From: Acidobacteriaceae bacterium
GTDB taxonomy: Bacteria > Acidobacteriota > Terriglobia > Terriglobales > Acidobacteriaceae
Assembly (NCBI GenBank): GCA_030037545.1
Contig: JASHRF010000107.1
Coordinates: 1 to 64,000 of the forward strand
Direction: 5' to 3'
Length of the DNA stretch: 64,000 nt
Made by a program: the position numbers and the translations under genes. How positions within the stretch are numbered: the first letter of the stretch is position 1; each line of letters opens with the position of its first letter. Below the pieces are notes generated by a model that was given only the letters and a program-made list of their open reading frames with translations, ran no database searches and was not told where the DNA came from. Shown here in pieces: positions 48,640 through 56,997 of this stretch.

Positions 48640-51066
48640 GTGCAGCCTGGGCAGCGGCGCGCGCAGGAAGCCGAATCTTTTGACCGCGGGATCCGGGACT
48701 GGTCAGGAAGGCGCGAAAACTTGCTAGAACGCTCAGAGTCCGAAAGCGGTCTGGTGCGCCTGCCGCGCAGACGCTCTTCGACGTCTGGCGGGGCTCTCCG
48801 CGCCATAGTCGCAATGGCGCTTCCGGCGGTGCTGGCGATGGCCGGCTGCGGCGGCAGCGTTGCGTCCTTGTCTACAGCCGGCGCTCGCTCCTCGAACGGC
48901 AGCTTTTCCATTTCGCCCGGCGCCCTCGCAGTCGACACCAACTGTACCGGCTGCAATAACGCCAGATCCGGATATGAGCAGTTCAGCGCCACCACCTCCA
49001 GCGGCGCGCAGGCCAGCGTGACCTGGAGCGTGAGCGGCGGCGATTCCTACGCCGGCGGCGGCAAGTTTATGAGCGCGTCGGATGGGGAATATGTGCCTCC
49101 CAGCTTTCTCACAGCGGACAGCGTGCAAGTGACGGTTACGGCGACTTCGACATCAAACCCGAGCCTTACGGCCACGGCCAAGGTGACCGTGACGCCGGGA
49201 TTCCTGCAGCCGCTTTCGCCTGAAAATGCCGCCCTGGCCGCTAACGGGACCGCGACCATCACGGGGTATATCGCGGAGGTGGGCGGGACGGACGAAATCA
49301 ATTTTGCCACTTCGAGCTCAGCCAATGGCTCCAATGGCGGGCAGGGCACCGTGGTGTCCACACCGTGCGCGCGCGGCAACCTGACCAATGGCGACTTCAC
49401 CAAATGCACGGCCACCTACACAGCGCCTGGGGTGGTTTCTCAGACCGAGACCACCTATGTTGTGGCCACCATCGGCAGTTCGGCTTCGACGGAATCGACC
49501 GATGTGCTTTTGAATACGGCGGGCGTGAATTCCAATCCGGCCGATCACCAGGCACAGTTGAGTACGCCCATCTCGCTGGGCAGCTCGGGCGGAAACAACG
49601 ACGATTACGATGAGAACTCCTCGAATCAGATCGTTGACTGCTGCGGCGGCACGCTGGGATCGCTGATCAAGGACTCCAGCGGCAATCAATACATTTTGAG
49701 CAACAACCATGTGCTGGCGCGCAGCGACCAGGCGAGCGTGGGCGAGACCATCATCCAGCCGGGCCTGATTGACAACACAGGCGGAGCCTGTGACCCCGAA
49801 GGCGATGGCGGCACGGAAACGCCGGTGGGGACGTTGACCGGATTTGTCCCCGTGAAATCGACTTCGACCAATGTGGATGCGGCGATTGCCGGGGTGAACT
49901 CGGGGGCAGTGAGCGCCGGCGGCGCGATCCTGGAACTGGGCGCGCCGGAGGCCGGTGGCACGCTGGCCGCCGCGCCGCCCGGCGTCTCCTCGACCGGCGG
50001 CACAGGTGAGACGCCGACGGTGGGCATGACGGTGGCCAAAAGCGGACGGACCACAGGCCTTACCTGCGCGCAAATCTCAGTGGTTGCGCTCGCGGTGCAG
50101 GTCTCGTACTACACCAATTGCGCGGAGACCGAACCCTACTATACGAAGACCTACACCAACCAGATTGGCATCGAGGCCGAGCACTTCAGCGATGCCGGCG
50201 ATTCGGGTTCCCTGGTGGTGGATACCAGCGATGCCGAACCGGTGGGACTCTTCTTTGCGGGAGGGGTAACGACTTCAGGGACCAGCGAGGGCGTAGCCAA
50301 CCCCGTGGGCGAGGTGCTGAGCGAGCTCAAGACGTATGTGGGCGATAACGGTACGTCCTATTCGTTTGTGGGGACGAACGATCACCCGGTGAGCTGTTTG
50401 AACTATGGCAGCGGAACGGCGGCCGCGGCGCAGGGCCGCACGTTGAGCGGAGCGGAAATGGATCGCGCCCAGCAGGCCATGCTGGATGCTCGTTCGCTGG
50501 TAAATCCTTCCGCGGGAATCCTAGGCGTGGCCACGGGCAAGAGCAGCGATGGCGCCGGCGAGGCCGCGGTGATTGTCTACGTGGATCCGAACAAGAGCGC
50601 CAGCGTTCCGGCTACGGTTGACGGTGTACGCACGGAAGTGATTCCGGCTTCGGAGCAAGCGGTTGCGATGGGGACCGCGCCGCAGTCGTGGTTGCAGGCG
50701 GGCGCCATGCCCGCGCTGCGGGCCGGCGTGCTGCGCCAGGCCATCGGCACCCAGCAGCAGATCGCCACAAGCCTGATGAAGCAGTATCCGGCCTTTTTCG
50801 GCGTGGGCGTGGGCCAAAGCTTCGACGATCCGGCGGAAGCGGCGCTGGTTATCTACGTGGACGAGAACGAAGTTCCCGCGCAGCTTCCTCAGACCATCGA
50901 CGGACTGCGCACACGCTACATCGTCATGGAGCGCCTGCACGTGACTCGCTCGTATCTATCGGCCACGCCCACGCGCAGCCATTGCATGGCGCACCCCGCG
51001 CCGGCACCGGCCAAGGGATTCGATTTGCTGCAATCGAAGAAGCTCCGCAACTTGACTCTCTATTGA
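48640..51066 (+). CDS. Secreted trypsin-like serine protease lipoprotein
   Basis: The start is probably GTG 48640 behind GGGAGG, although ATG 48814 would begin directly at the signal (MALPAVLAMAGC). The latter contains a lipobox Cys. The N-terminal part carries two Ig-like stretches (TWSVSGGDSY; TVTATSTSNPSLTATAKVTV). The protease domain holds His in ILSNNHVLAR, Asp in TNVDAAIAG and Ser in DAGDSGSLVVD. Two C-terminal modules share the pattern GVGxGxSxDxxxEAAxxIYVD...P.TxDGxRT (about 625-670 and 720-765). The pattern resembles the NAL1-like peptidase group. Substrate unknown. Confidence 0.8.
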   Translation: MQPGQRRAQEAESFDRGIRDWSGRRENLLERSESESGLVRLPRRRSSTSGGALRAIVAMALPAVLAMAGCGGSVASLSTAGARSSNGSFSISPGALAVDTNCTGCNNARSGYEQFSATTSSGAQASVTWSVSGGDSYAGGGKFMSASDGEYVPPSFLTADSVQVTVTATSTSNPSLTATAKVTVTPGFLQPLSPENAALAANGTATITGYIAEVGGTDEINFATSSSANGSNGGQGTVVSTPCARGNLTNGDFTKCTATYTAPGVVSQTETTYVVATIGSSASTESTDVLLNTAGVNSNPADHQAQLSTPISLGSSGGNNDDYDENSSNQIVDCCGGTLGSLIKDSSGNQYILSNNHVLARSDQASVGETIIQPGLIDNTGGACDPEGDGGTETPVGTLTGFVPVKSTSTNVDAAIAGVNSGAVSAGGAILELGAPEAGGTLAAAPPGVSSTGGTGETPTVGMTVAKSGRTTGLTCAQISVVALAVQVSYYTNCAETEPYYTKTYTNQIGIEAEHFSDAGDSGSLVVDTSDAEPVGLFFAGGVTTSGTSEGVANPVGEVLSELKTYVGDNGTSYSFVGTNDHPVSCLNYGSGTAAAAQGRTLSGAEMDRAQQAMLDARSLVNPSAGILGVATGKSSDGAGEAAVIVYVDPNKSASVPATVDGVRTEVIPASEQAVAMGTAPQSWLQAGAMPALRAGVLRQAIGTQQQIATSLMKQYPAFFGVGVGQSFDDPAEAALVIYVDENEVPAQLPQTIDGLRTRYIVMERLHVTRSYLSATPTRSHCMAHPAPAPAKGFDLLQSKKLRNLTLY

Positions 51067-51155
51067 GGGAGAAGCGGGCTGTTTCTGCAACGAGGAGCGG
51101 GAATCATTCGACTCCACGCGCCGGCGAGCAGGTCAATTAGCCGCTTCGGCCGGCA

Positions 51156-52184
51156 TCAATCGGGAACAGGCGCCCTCGGCGTCAGTTTCGCAGCCAGGGC
51201 AGCCGCGATCTGCCGCCCGTGAAACCGCCCGTTTTCGATGAAGATTTCGTTGGTCCGCGAGCCGGCAACAATCACACCCGCCAGATAGACGCCTGGCACA
51301 TTGCTTTCGAGAGTTTCCTTGTGGCAGACAGGGAGGCGATCGACCCCGCCGCAGACCACGCCCAAGCGCTCCAGGAAGTCGAAATCGGGGTGGTAGCCGG
51401 TGAGCGCGAAGACAAAATCGTTAGGCAGCGTGAGCCGGCCCTCGGGCGTTTCGATGAGCAGGGTGTCGGGCGCGATCTCGAGCACGCTGGAGTTGAAATA
51501 GGCCTTGATCTGGCCGTGCTTGATGCGGTTTTCAATGTCCGGCTTGATCCAATATTTGACGTGCCGGTGCATCTCCGGGCCGTGGTGAATGAGCGTGACC
51601 CGGGCGCCGTGCCGCCACAACTCCAGCGCCGCAATGGCCGCCGAGTTCTTGCCGCCGATCACGGCCACATCCAGGCCGTAGCAGGGGTGGGGGTCGTTGT
51701 AGTAGTGGTGCACCTTGCTCAGCTCTTCGCCAGGAATGCCCATCATGTTGGGCAGGTCGTAGTAGCCGATGGCCACGGCCAGCTTGCGCGCATGCAGGGC
51801 GCCGGCGCGGCCAAAACGGTCTTCGGTATGCGCGGTAAAATCGCCGTCCGCGCCGCTGATGCGCTCCACGCGATGATACTGGCGCACATCGAGCCGATAG
51901 AACGCGGCTACCTGCCGGTAATATTCGAGAGCTTCATTGCGCGTGGGCTTGGCGTTGGGGCTGGGGAAGGGAATGCCGCCGATCTCCAGCAGTTCGGAGG
52001 TGGTGAAAAAGGTCATGTGGGCGGGATAGTGGAAGAGCGAATTGCAGACGCAGCCCTTGTCGACCAGGACCACGCGCAGGCCAACCTTTTGTGCTTCGAT
52101 GGCGCAGGCCAAGCCGGTGGGCCCGGCGCCGATGACCAGAAGATCGAAGAGCGCGTTCGGTGCGCCGGAAACAGGTTCGTTCAT
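51156..52184 (-). CDS. YpdA-like bacillithiol disulfide reductase (FAD/NADPH)
   Basis: The 342-residue protein resembles thioredoxin reductase but has no CxxC active-site pair. It shows FDLLVIGAGPTGLACAIEAQ, LVDKGCVCNSLFHYP, FFTTSELLEIGGIPFP, and the NADPH motif DVAVIGGKNSAAIAALELWRHGA. These are features of YpdA/Bdr, which reduces bacillithiol disulfide. Cys45 and Cys47 lie close to the flavin end. The neighbours, HMA-like protein and TlpA-like thioredoxin, fit a thiol-redox role. Bacillithiol synthesis genes are not in the window. Confidence 0.85.
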   Translation of the reverse strand: MNEPVSGAPNALFDLLVIGAGPTGLACAIEAQKVGLRVVLVDKGCVCNSLFHYPAHMTFFTTSELLEIGGIPFPSPNAKPTRNEALEYYRQVAAFYRLDVRQYHRVERISGADGDFTAHTEDRFGRAGALHARKLAVAIGYYDLPNMMGIPGEELSKVHHYYNDPHPCYGLDVAVIGGKNSAAIAALELWRHGARVTLIHHGPEMHRHVKYWIKPDIENRIKHGQIKAYFNSSVLEIAPDTLLIETPEGRLTLPNDFVFALTGYHPDFDFLERLGVVCGGVDRLPVCHKETLESNVPGVYLAGVIVAGSRTNEIFIENGRFHGRQIAAALAAKLTPRAPVPD

Positions 52185-52226
52185 ATCTCTAGCTTAGGGC
52201 AATGGGTCGATCGCCGCGTCGGACGG

Positions 52227-52493
52227 CTAAGGCGCGGGTGCGGGCTCGGAATCGGGCGCCGGCGGAGGAATCAGCGGCAGTTCTTCAATCACATCCAGGC
52301 CGGCATTGAGCAGCAGCTTGGCCACGGCGGCGGGGTTCAATCGCGTGGCGTCGAATTCAACGCGCAGCGTGTGAGCCGAGGTATCGAGAGCCAGTCGCCG
52401 GATGCCGTACACATCTCTCGCGCGCGCCAGCGCCCGCGCCACCTGCTCGGTGGGCGGTGTTCCATAGCGATAGAGAGCTTCTACCGTGGTCAT
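52227..52493 (-). CDS. HMA-like small protein without the CxxC metal site
   Basis: The 88-residue protein has a beta-alpha-beta-beta-alpha-beta-like pattern (DVYGIRRLALDTSAHTLRVEFDATRLNPAAVAKLLLNAGLDVIEELP). This resembles heavy-metal-associated domains, but it has no Cys, so it cannot bind copper in the usual way. A Pro-rich tail follows. It lies between the YpdA-like and TlpA-like genes on the same strand, with gaps of 42 and 31 bp, and is probably in their operon. Confidence 0.65.
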   Translation of the reverse strand: MTTVEALYRYGTPPTEQVARALARARDVYGIRRLALDTSAHTLRVEFDATRLNPAAVAKLLLNAGLDVIEELPLIPPPAPDSEPAPAP

Positions 52494-52524
52494 GCTTCGA
52501 TGATAACAACCTAGGACCGGAACG

Positions 52525-53025
52525 CTACATCAAGCTGTTGAGGTACTCGCGGATTTCCGGGCTCGACCAGTCCTGTGCGCCCACGAATTTGCGGCGGATC
52601 ACGCCTTTGCGGTCGATCACGTAGGTTTCCGGCCACATGTCGGTGCGGAAGAGCTTGGGCGCCGATTCGCTGGGGTCGCGAACGGTAATGAAATCGATGT
52701 GGCGGCGGGTGAGAAAGCGCTTGTAAGAATCGGCATCGTCGTCAATGCTGACGCCGATGATGACCAGGTTCGGCATCTCGTGATGCAGTTTCAGCAGCGA
52801 AGGGGTTTCAATGATGCACGGCCCGCACTGACTCCACCAGAAATTGAGCAAGACCACCTTGCCGCGATAGCTGGCCAGATGGACCGAAGTCGTGCCGTCG
52901 GAGACGGTGAAATCGGGCGCCGGTGTGCCCGTGTACTCTGGATGCGCGCCGCGATTGCACGCGCAAAGAAGGGCGAGAGGCAGGGCTAAAGCCAGGGCCG
53001 GGAAGCGACGAGACAGCACATTCAT
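52525..53025 (-). CDS. TlpA/ResA-like thioredoxin-fold lipoprotein
   Basis: The 166-residue protein has a signal sequence (LALALPLALLCACNRG) with a probable lipobox Cys. The redox motif WWSQCGPC is followed by IETPSLLKLHH, and the cis-Pro stretch WPETYVIDRKG. These are typical of extracytoplasmic thiol reductases or cytochrome-maturation proteins. It starts the leftward redox group. The 5' end of its gene is divergent from the glycosyltransferase. Confidence 0.88.
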   Translation of the reverse strand: MNVLSRRFPALALALPLALLCACNRGAHPEYTGTPAPDFTVSDGTTSVHLASYRGKVVLLNFWWSQCGPCIIETPSLLKLHHEMPNLVIIGVSIDDDADSYKRFLTRRHIDFITVRDPSESAPKLFRTDMWPETYVIDRKGVIRRKFVGAQDWSSPEIREYLNSLM

Positions 53026-53096
53026 ATAATAGCGGGGAAAGGCGAATCCTTCTCACTCAGGGCAAGCGGAGGGACACGGAGATAGCACAGATCACG

Positions 53097-54284
53097 ATGC
53101 CGGACGACGAACTGAAAACCGCAGGGGACAGGAAATCGGTGCTCGGCCTGGTGGATGAGTCCGGGGCGCCCATCGCCCATGCGGATTGGCGGGAGTGGGC
53201 GCGGGCTGCGCCGGGCACCGTCTTTGCTCAGCCTGAGCCGGGGCAACTGGTTGATCTCACGGTAATTATTCCGGCGCGCAACGAGGAACAGCCGATCGGC
53301 GAGTGCCTCGAGTCCCTGGTCGCGCAGTCCGAAGACATTTTCGAGCTGGGCCGCGACTGGGAGTTGATTGTGGTCGACGATCACTCCACCGACCGCACAG
53401 CGGAGATCGCACGGGGGTTTGCCGGCGTGACAGTGATGAAGGCCGGGAGTCTGGAGCCCGGCTGGACCGGAAAAGCCAACGCCATTTGGACGGCGGCGCA
53501 ACAGGCCCGCGGCCGCTGGCTGCTGTTTACCGACGCCGATACCGTCCACGAGCCGGGCGACCTGCGCCGTGCCATGCATGAGGCGGAGCGAAACAAGGTG
53601 GGGATGCTCAGCTACTCGCCACGCCAGATCGTCAGCGGCCTGGCGCAGCGGGTGCTCATGCCCCTCATCTTTTCCGAGCTGGCGCTGGCCTATCCGCCGG
53701 CCAAAGTCTCCGACCCGGCGCAACGCATTGCCGCCGCCAACGGGCAGTTCCTGCTCGTCGAACGCGAGGCGTACCGGCGACTGGGCGGCCATGCCAGCGT
53801 TGCCGATAAAGTGCTTGAAGACGTAGAGCTGGCCTTTATCGCCAAGCGCCGCCGTGTTGGCCTGCGCTTCCGCTACGCGGCCGATGCGCTCTCCGCACGC
53901 ATGTACCGCAGCACCGGCGCCATGATCGAAGGCTGGACCAAGAACCTGGCGCTACTCTTCAACAACGCGCTGGCCACGGCGGTTTGGCGCGCACTCGATT
54001 TTTTCCTGCTCTTCGGCTTGCCGGTGCTGGCCGTTGCGCTGTGGGACGCAAAGCTGGCGGTGCGCTCTCTGGCCTGGCTGGGCGCGGGCTGGGTGCTGGC
54101 TCTCCTGTGGGTGCGGACACTGGTCCGCTTCTATTCACGCGTAGCCAAATCGAATTTTCCCTTCGCCGATTGCCTGATTGCGCCGCTGGGGCTCCCACTC
54201 TTTATCGCGCTGCTTTACTGGAGCTGGTTTCAGCACCGGGTGCTGAAGCGGGTAAGCTGGAAAGGGCGGAGTTACGCGGCGTGA
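53097..54284 (+). CDS. Membrane-anchored family 2 glycosyltransferase (HpnB/CrtQ-like)
   Basis: The start ATG 53097 has no close ribosome site; GGAG is 18 bases upstream, so an alternative start is possible. The 395-residue protein has the GT-A fold: LTVIIPARNEEQPIGECLES, LIVVDDHSTDRTAEIA, the DxD-containing WLLFTDADTVHEPGD, and VLEDVELAF. C-terminal hydrophobic segments (FFLLFGLPVLAVAL; GLPLFIALLYWSWF) are membrane helices. The pattern is closest to hopanoid-associated HpnB or carotenoid CrtQ transferases. The acceptor is not known, since no hpn or crt genes are adjacent. Confidence 0.85.
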   Translation: MPDDELKTAGDRKSVLGLVDESGAPIAHADWREWARAAPGTVFAQPEPGQLVDLTVIIPARNEEQPIGECLESLVAQSEDIFELGRDWELIVVDDHSTDRTAEIARGFAGVTVMKAGSLEPGWTGKANAIWTAAQQARGRWLLFTDADTVHEPGDLRRAMHEAERNKVGMLSYSPRQIVSGLAQRVLMPLIFSELALAYPPAKVSDPAQRIAAANGQFLLVEREAYRRLGGHASVADKVLEDVELAFIAKRRRVGLRFRYAADALSARMYRSTGAMIEGWTKNLALLFNNALATAVWRALDFFLLFGLPVLAVALWDAKLAVRSLAWLGAGWVLALLWVRTLVRFYSRVAKSNFPFADCLIAPLGLPLFIALLYWSWFQHRVLKRVSWKGRSYAA

Positions 54285-54361
54285 CCGTTGCAGCGGCGAA
54301 ATCCTGGTTGATTTTGTGAAGCAGAAGGGCCATTTGCAGCATCTTTCCATTGAGGTTCCTG

Positions 54362-54787
54362 ATGATTTTCCTCACGCGGCGCGCGACCTTTTCCTCGTCG
54401 CACTACTACTGGAATGCAGCCTGGTCCGCGGAGAAGAACGAACAGGTATTCGGGCGCTGCGCCAACCGCCACGGGCACGGCCACAACTATACGCTGGAGG
54501 TGACGGTGGGCGGCGAGCCGGACCCGGTGACAGGATTTGTGGTCGATCTGAAGTGGCTCAAGGATGTTATGGAACGGGAAGTGGTGGCCCGCTACGATCA
54601 TCGCCATTTGAACCTGGAAGTGGAAGAGTTTGCGGCGGGCAAGATGATTCCGACCACGGAGAATATCGCGATTGCAGCGTGGCGCCGGCTGGAGCCGGCA
54701 GTGAATGCGGCCGGCGGGGCGCAGTTGAGCCGCATTCGCGTGTACGAGACGGCGGAGATTTTTGCGGAGTATAGAGGCGGGCAATGA
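54362..54787 (+). CDS. 6-pyruvoyltetrahydropterin synthase family protein, copy 1
   Basis: The start at ATG 54362 has GAGG upstream, giving 141 residues. Zinc ligands and catalytic residues are seen in FSSSHYY (His14) and GRCANRHGHGHNYTLEV (Cys33, His39, His41), followed by VVDLKWLKDVM and DHRHLNLE (catalytic Asp-His), and PTTENIA. The family makes 6-pyruvoyl- or 6-carboxy-tetrahydropterin. A second, divergent paralogue overlaps its 3' end by 4 bp, and folE follows. This points to one pterin pathway. Confidence 0.9.
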   Translation: MIFLTRRATFSSSHYYWNAAWSAEKNEQVFGRCANRHGHGHNYTLEVTVGGEPDPVTGFVVDLKWLKDVMEREVVARYDHRHLNLEVEEFAAGKMIPTTENIAIAAWRRLEPAVNAAGGAQLSRIRVYETAEIFAEYRGGQ

Positions 54788-55224
54788 GCAGCGCGGCCAG
54801 GGCATATTTGGGCCGGCGCTACGCACTGAGCGCCAGTCATCGTCTGCACAGCGAGGCGTTGACGGCTGAGGAGAACGAGGCGGCGTACGGAAAGTGCAAC
54901 AATCCCCACGGACATGGGCACAATTACGTGGTGGAGGTGCTGGTGGGCGGCGGGGTGGACGCGGAGACAGGCATGGTGATCGGTCTGGCGTGGCTGGATG
55001 CAGTGGTGAAGGAAAGGATCGTGGCACGGTTCGATCACCACAACCTGAATTGCGATGCGGCGTTCGCCGCGCAAGTTCCAACGACCGAGAACCTTTGCCG
55101 GGCGGTGTTTGCGCTATTGAGAGACGAGCTTCCGGCAGGCCAACTTGAAGGTGTTCGCGTGGAAGAGACAGAAAACAACTTCTTCGAATTTTTTGGCGCT
55201 TCATTGCCCGCAGGCGGGAGGTAA
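54784..55224 (+). CDS. 6-pyruvoyltetrahydropterin synthase family protein, copy 2
   Basis: The 146-residue protein is translationally coupled to copy 1 through ATGA. Catalytic Cys38 sits in [18 protein letters not shown], which is very close to the GKCNNPNGHGHNY of animal PTPS. The N-terminal zinc His is in [18 protein letters not shown] supplies the Asp-His, and [14 protein letters not shown] contains the pterin-anchoring Glu. It may form a hetero-oligomer with copy 1 or use a different product. FolE, making the substrate, begins 5 bp after its stop. Confidence 0.9.
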   Translation: MSSAARAYLGRRYALSASHRLHSEALTAEENEAAYGKCNNPHGHGHNYVVEVLVGGGVDAETGMVIGLAWLDAVVKERIVARFDHHNLNCDAAFAAQVPTTENLCRAVFALLRDELPAGQLEGVRVEETENNFFEFFGASLPAGGR

Positions 55225-55229
55225 GCTGG

Positions 55230-55862
55230 ATGGCGCAGCCATTGGTGGTAAGCAAATCCGCAGTCGTGACGACAGGCCGGCGGCCGGAGCTGAGCGAATT
55301 CAGCACCCGGGAAATGTACCGCGAAATTTTGGCGCGGCTCGGCGAAGACCCGGCGCGGAACGGTCTGGCGGCCACGCCGGAGCGCGTCGAAAAATCGCTG
55401 GCCTTTCTCACCAGGGGCTACGAGCAAGACGCGAAGAAGATCCTGCACGGCGCGCTCTTCGACGTCGATTACGATGAGATGGTAATCGTCAAGGACATCG
55501 AGATGTTCTCGCTGTGCGAGCACCACATGCTGCCATTTTTCGGCAAGGTGCACGTGGCGTACATTCCCAAGGGCAAGGTCATTGGGTTGAGCAAGATTCC
55601 GCGCCTTGTGGACATGTTTGCGCGCCGGCTGCAGGTGCAGGAGCGCCTCACGCGCCAGATTGCCGACGCCATTCGGGAAGCGATCGACCCGCAAGGGGTG
55701 GGGGTGGTTGTTGAGGCGCGCCATCTGTGCATGATGATGCGCGGCATCGAGAAGCAGCACTCCTCCACCGTGACCAGCGCCATGCTGGGCTGCTTCCGCC
55801 AGAAAGAGACGCGCGCGGAGTTTCTGTCGCTGGTGCGGCCGTCGGTGGGCGATGGAATGTAG
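55230..55862 (+). CDS. folE: GTP cyclohydrolase I
   Basis: The 210-residue protein has the zinc and active-site motif [22 protein letters not shown], followed by [25 protein letters not shown] and [21 protein letters not shown]. These are diagnostic of FolE. It converts GTP to 7,8-dihydroneopterin triphosphate, the substrate of both PTPS paralogues immediately upstream. The tight gene order (4-bp overlap, 5-bp gap) indicates a single operon for a tetrahydropterin or queuosine-type pathway. Confidence 0.96.
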   Translation: MAQPLVVSKSAVVTTGRRPELSEFSTREMYREILARLGEDPARNGLAATPERVEKSLAFLTRGYEQDAKKILHGALFDVDYDEMVIVKDIEMFSLCEHHMLPFFGKVHVAYIPKGKVIGLSKIPRLVDMFARRLQVQERLTRQIADAIREAIDPQGVGVVVEARHLCMMMRGIEKQHSSTVTSAMLGCFRQKETRAEFLSLVRPSVGDGM

Positions 55863-55892
55863 CGGCGAGGCCGCCACCCGGAATGAGGCGCA

Positions 55893-56168
55893 ATGGACGA
55901 GCAAACCGCACGGGCCCGAATTTTGGCCGCAGAAGACCGGCTGAGAACAGCGATGCTCCGATCGGACGTGAAAGTATTAGACGAGCTCCTGGACCCTGGA
56001 TTGATTTTCACCAATCACGTTGGTCAGCTCCTGAGCAAGGAAGATGACCTGGCGGCACACACTTCCGGCATGCTCAATAGGAAGCTTGGCGGCGCGCGGG
56101 AGCGGCGTGCAGATATCTGCGGCGCAGTCCATTGGCGCCGGCCACGGCGTGCGCCAGCTTTTTCCTGA
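55893..56168 (+). pseudogene. Truncated SnoaL/DUF4440-like (NTF2-fold) gene
   Basis: The first 60 residues (AAEDRLRTAMLRSDVKVLDELLDPGLIFTNHVGQLLSKEDDLAAHTSGML) match the start of small DUF4440-type NTF2-fold proteins, which normally run to about 120 residues. From about 56075 the frame continues into unrelated Arg-rich sequence complementary to the 3' end of the convergent CHAD gene. The downstream half is therefore missing, probably through a deletion or rearrangement joining the two genes. Confidence 0.6.
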
Positions 56169-56913
56169 CCGCCCGGTCGATCTGCGCCAGCAGCGCCCTG
56201 TCTTGCTGCGCATCCAGAACCTGGCGGGCGATCTCGCGCAATTGCTGCCAGTCGTGCCAGTCGCCGATCTCGTCTTTTACTTTTGCGAGCGCGTCAACAA
56301 AGCTCTGGTCTGCATCGGGAAAAAGCTGCAGCACGTAGCGCAGCTCCTTCACCTTGAGGCGGAAAGGATGGATGTTGCGCGCGTTGAAACTCGGCCAGCG
56401 GCGAAGCTCGGCCATCAGGCGAGAAGCCAGTGAGCTGTGGCCATTGTCGGATTCCAGGGTTCGCGCAACTTCGATGGGCGTCGATCTCTTTCCCTTGGCC
56501 AACGATTCCACCAGCTTTGCATATTTCTTCAGGTAGCGCCGTGCCGGCTTGCGCTGGCGATCCACTGCGTCCAGTAATTCGCCGGCGCTCTTGCGCCTCA
56601 CCATTTCCAGATGCTCCACGAGCCGGACCAGCGACTCTTGATTCCCGTCCTTGGGAATGTGCAGCAGATCGCCGGTGAGCACATCCATATCGCGCACGCC
56701 GCCTGCGGCTTTGCGCACCGGCTTAATGGATTTCAGCAGCCGTTTTGTTCGTTTGCCATCGGCCTGTGCAAACGCCGCCGCTATCGCTTCAATCCTGCGT
56801 GCCCGGGTGCGCAGCTTGTGTACCTCGTCAGGCGCGGGATCATCAGGCAGCTTCTTGAGCAGCTTGCGCATTTGCCGCAACGGCTTTTCCGCGCGATCGA
56901 GCTCCATAACCAT
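56074..56913 (-). CDS. CHAD-domain protein
   Basis: The 279-residue protein is almost entirely a CHAD domain: helical and strongly basic, with conserved histidines in DEVHKLRTRARRIEAIAAAF, GGVRDMDVLTGDLL, IHPFRLKVKELRYVLQLF and IGDWHDWQQL. CHAD domains bind polyphosphate and are often near polyphosphate enzymes. A polyphosphate-glucokinase-like gene is 5 kb away, but that need not be meaningful. Its last residues (AAPARRQASY) read into the truncated neighbour, so the native C-terminus may be lost. Confidence 0.85.
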   Translation of the reverse strand: MVMELDRAEKPLRQMRKLLKKLPDDPAPDEVHKLRTRARRIEAIAAAFAQADGKRTKRLLKSIKPVRKAAGGVRDMDVLTGDLLHIPKDGNQESLVRLVEHLEMVRRKSAGELLDAVDRQRKPARRYLKKYAKLVESLAKGKRSTPIEVARTLESDNGHSSLASRLMAELRRWPSFNARNIHPFRLKVKELRYVLQLFPDADQSFVDALAKVKDEIGDWHDWQQLREIARQVLDAQQDRALLAQIDRAVRKKLAHAVAGANGLRRRYLHAAPARRQASY

Positions 56914-56997
56914 CCCTTAGATTGGCTCTTTCGCCGGTGGGTTGGCAAGAGCCCCATGCAGACCCATGCCCAGGGCCTGTAACCTGAAGGCTGAGCG

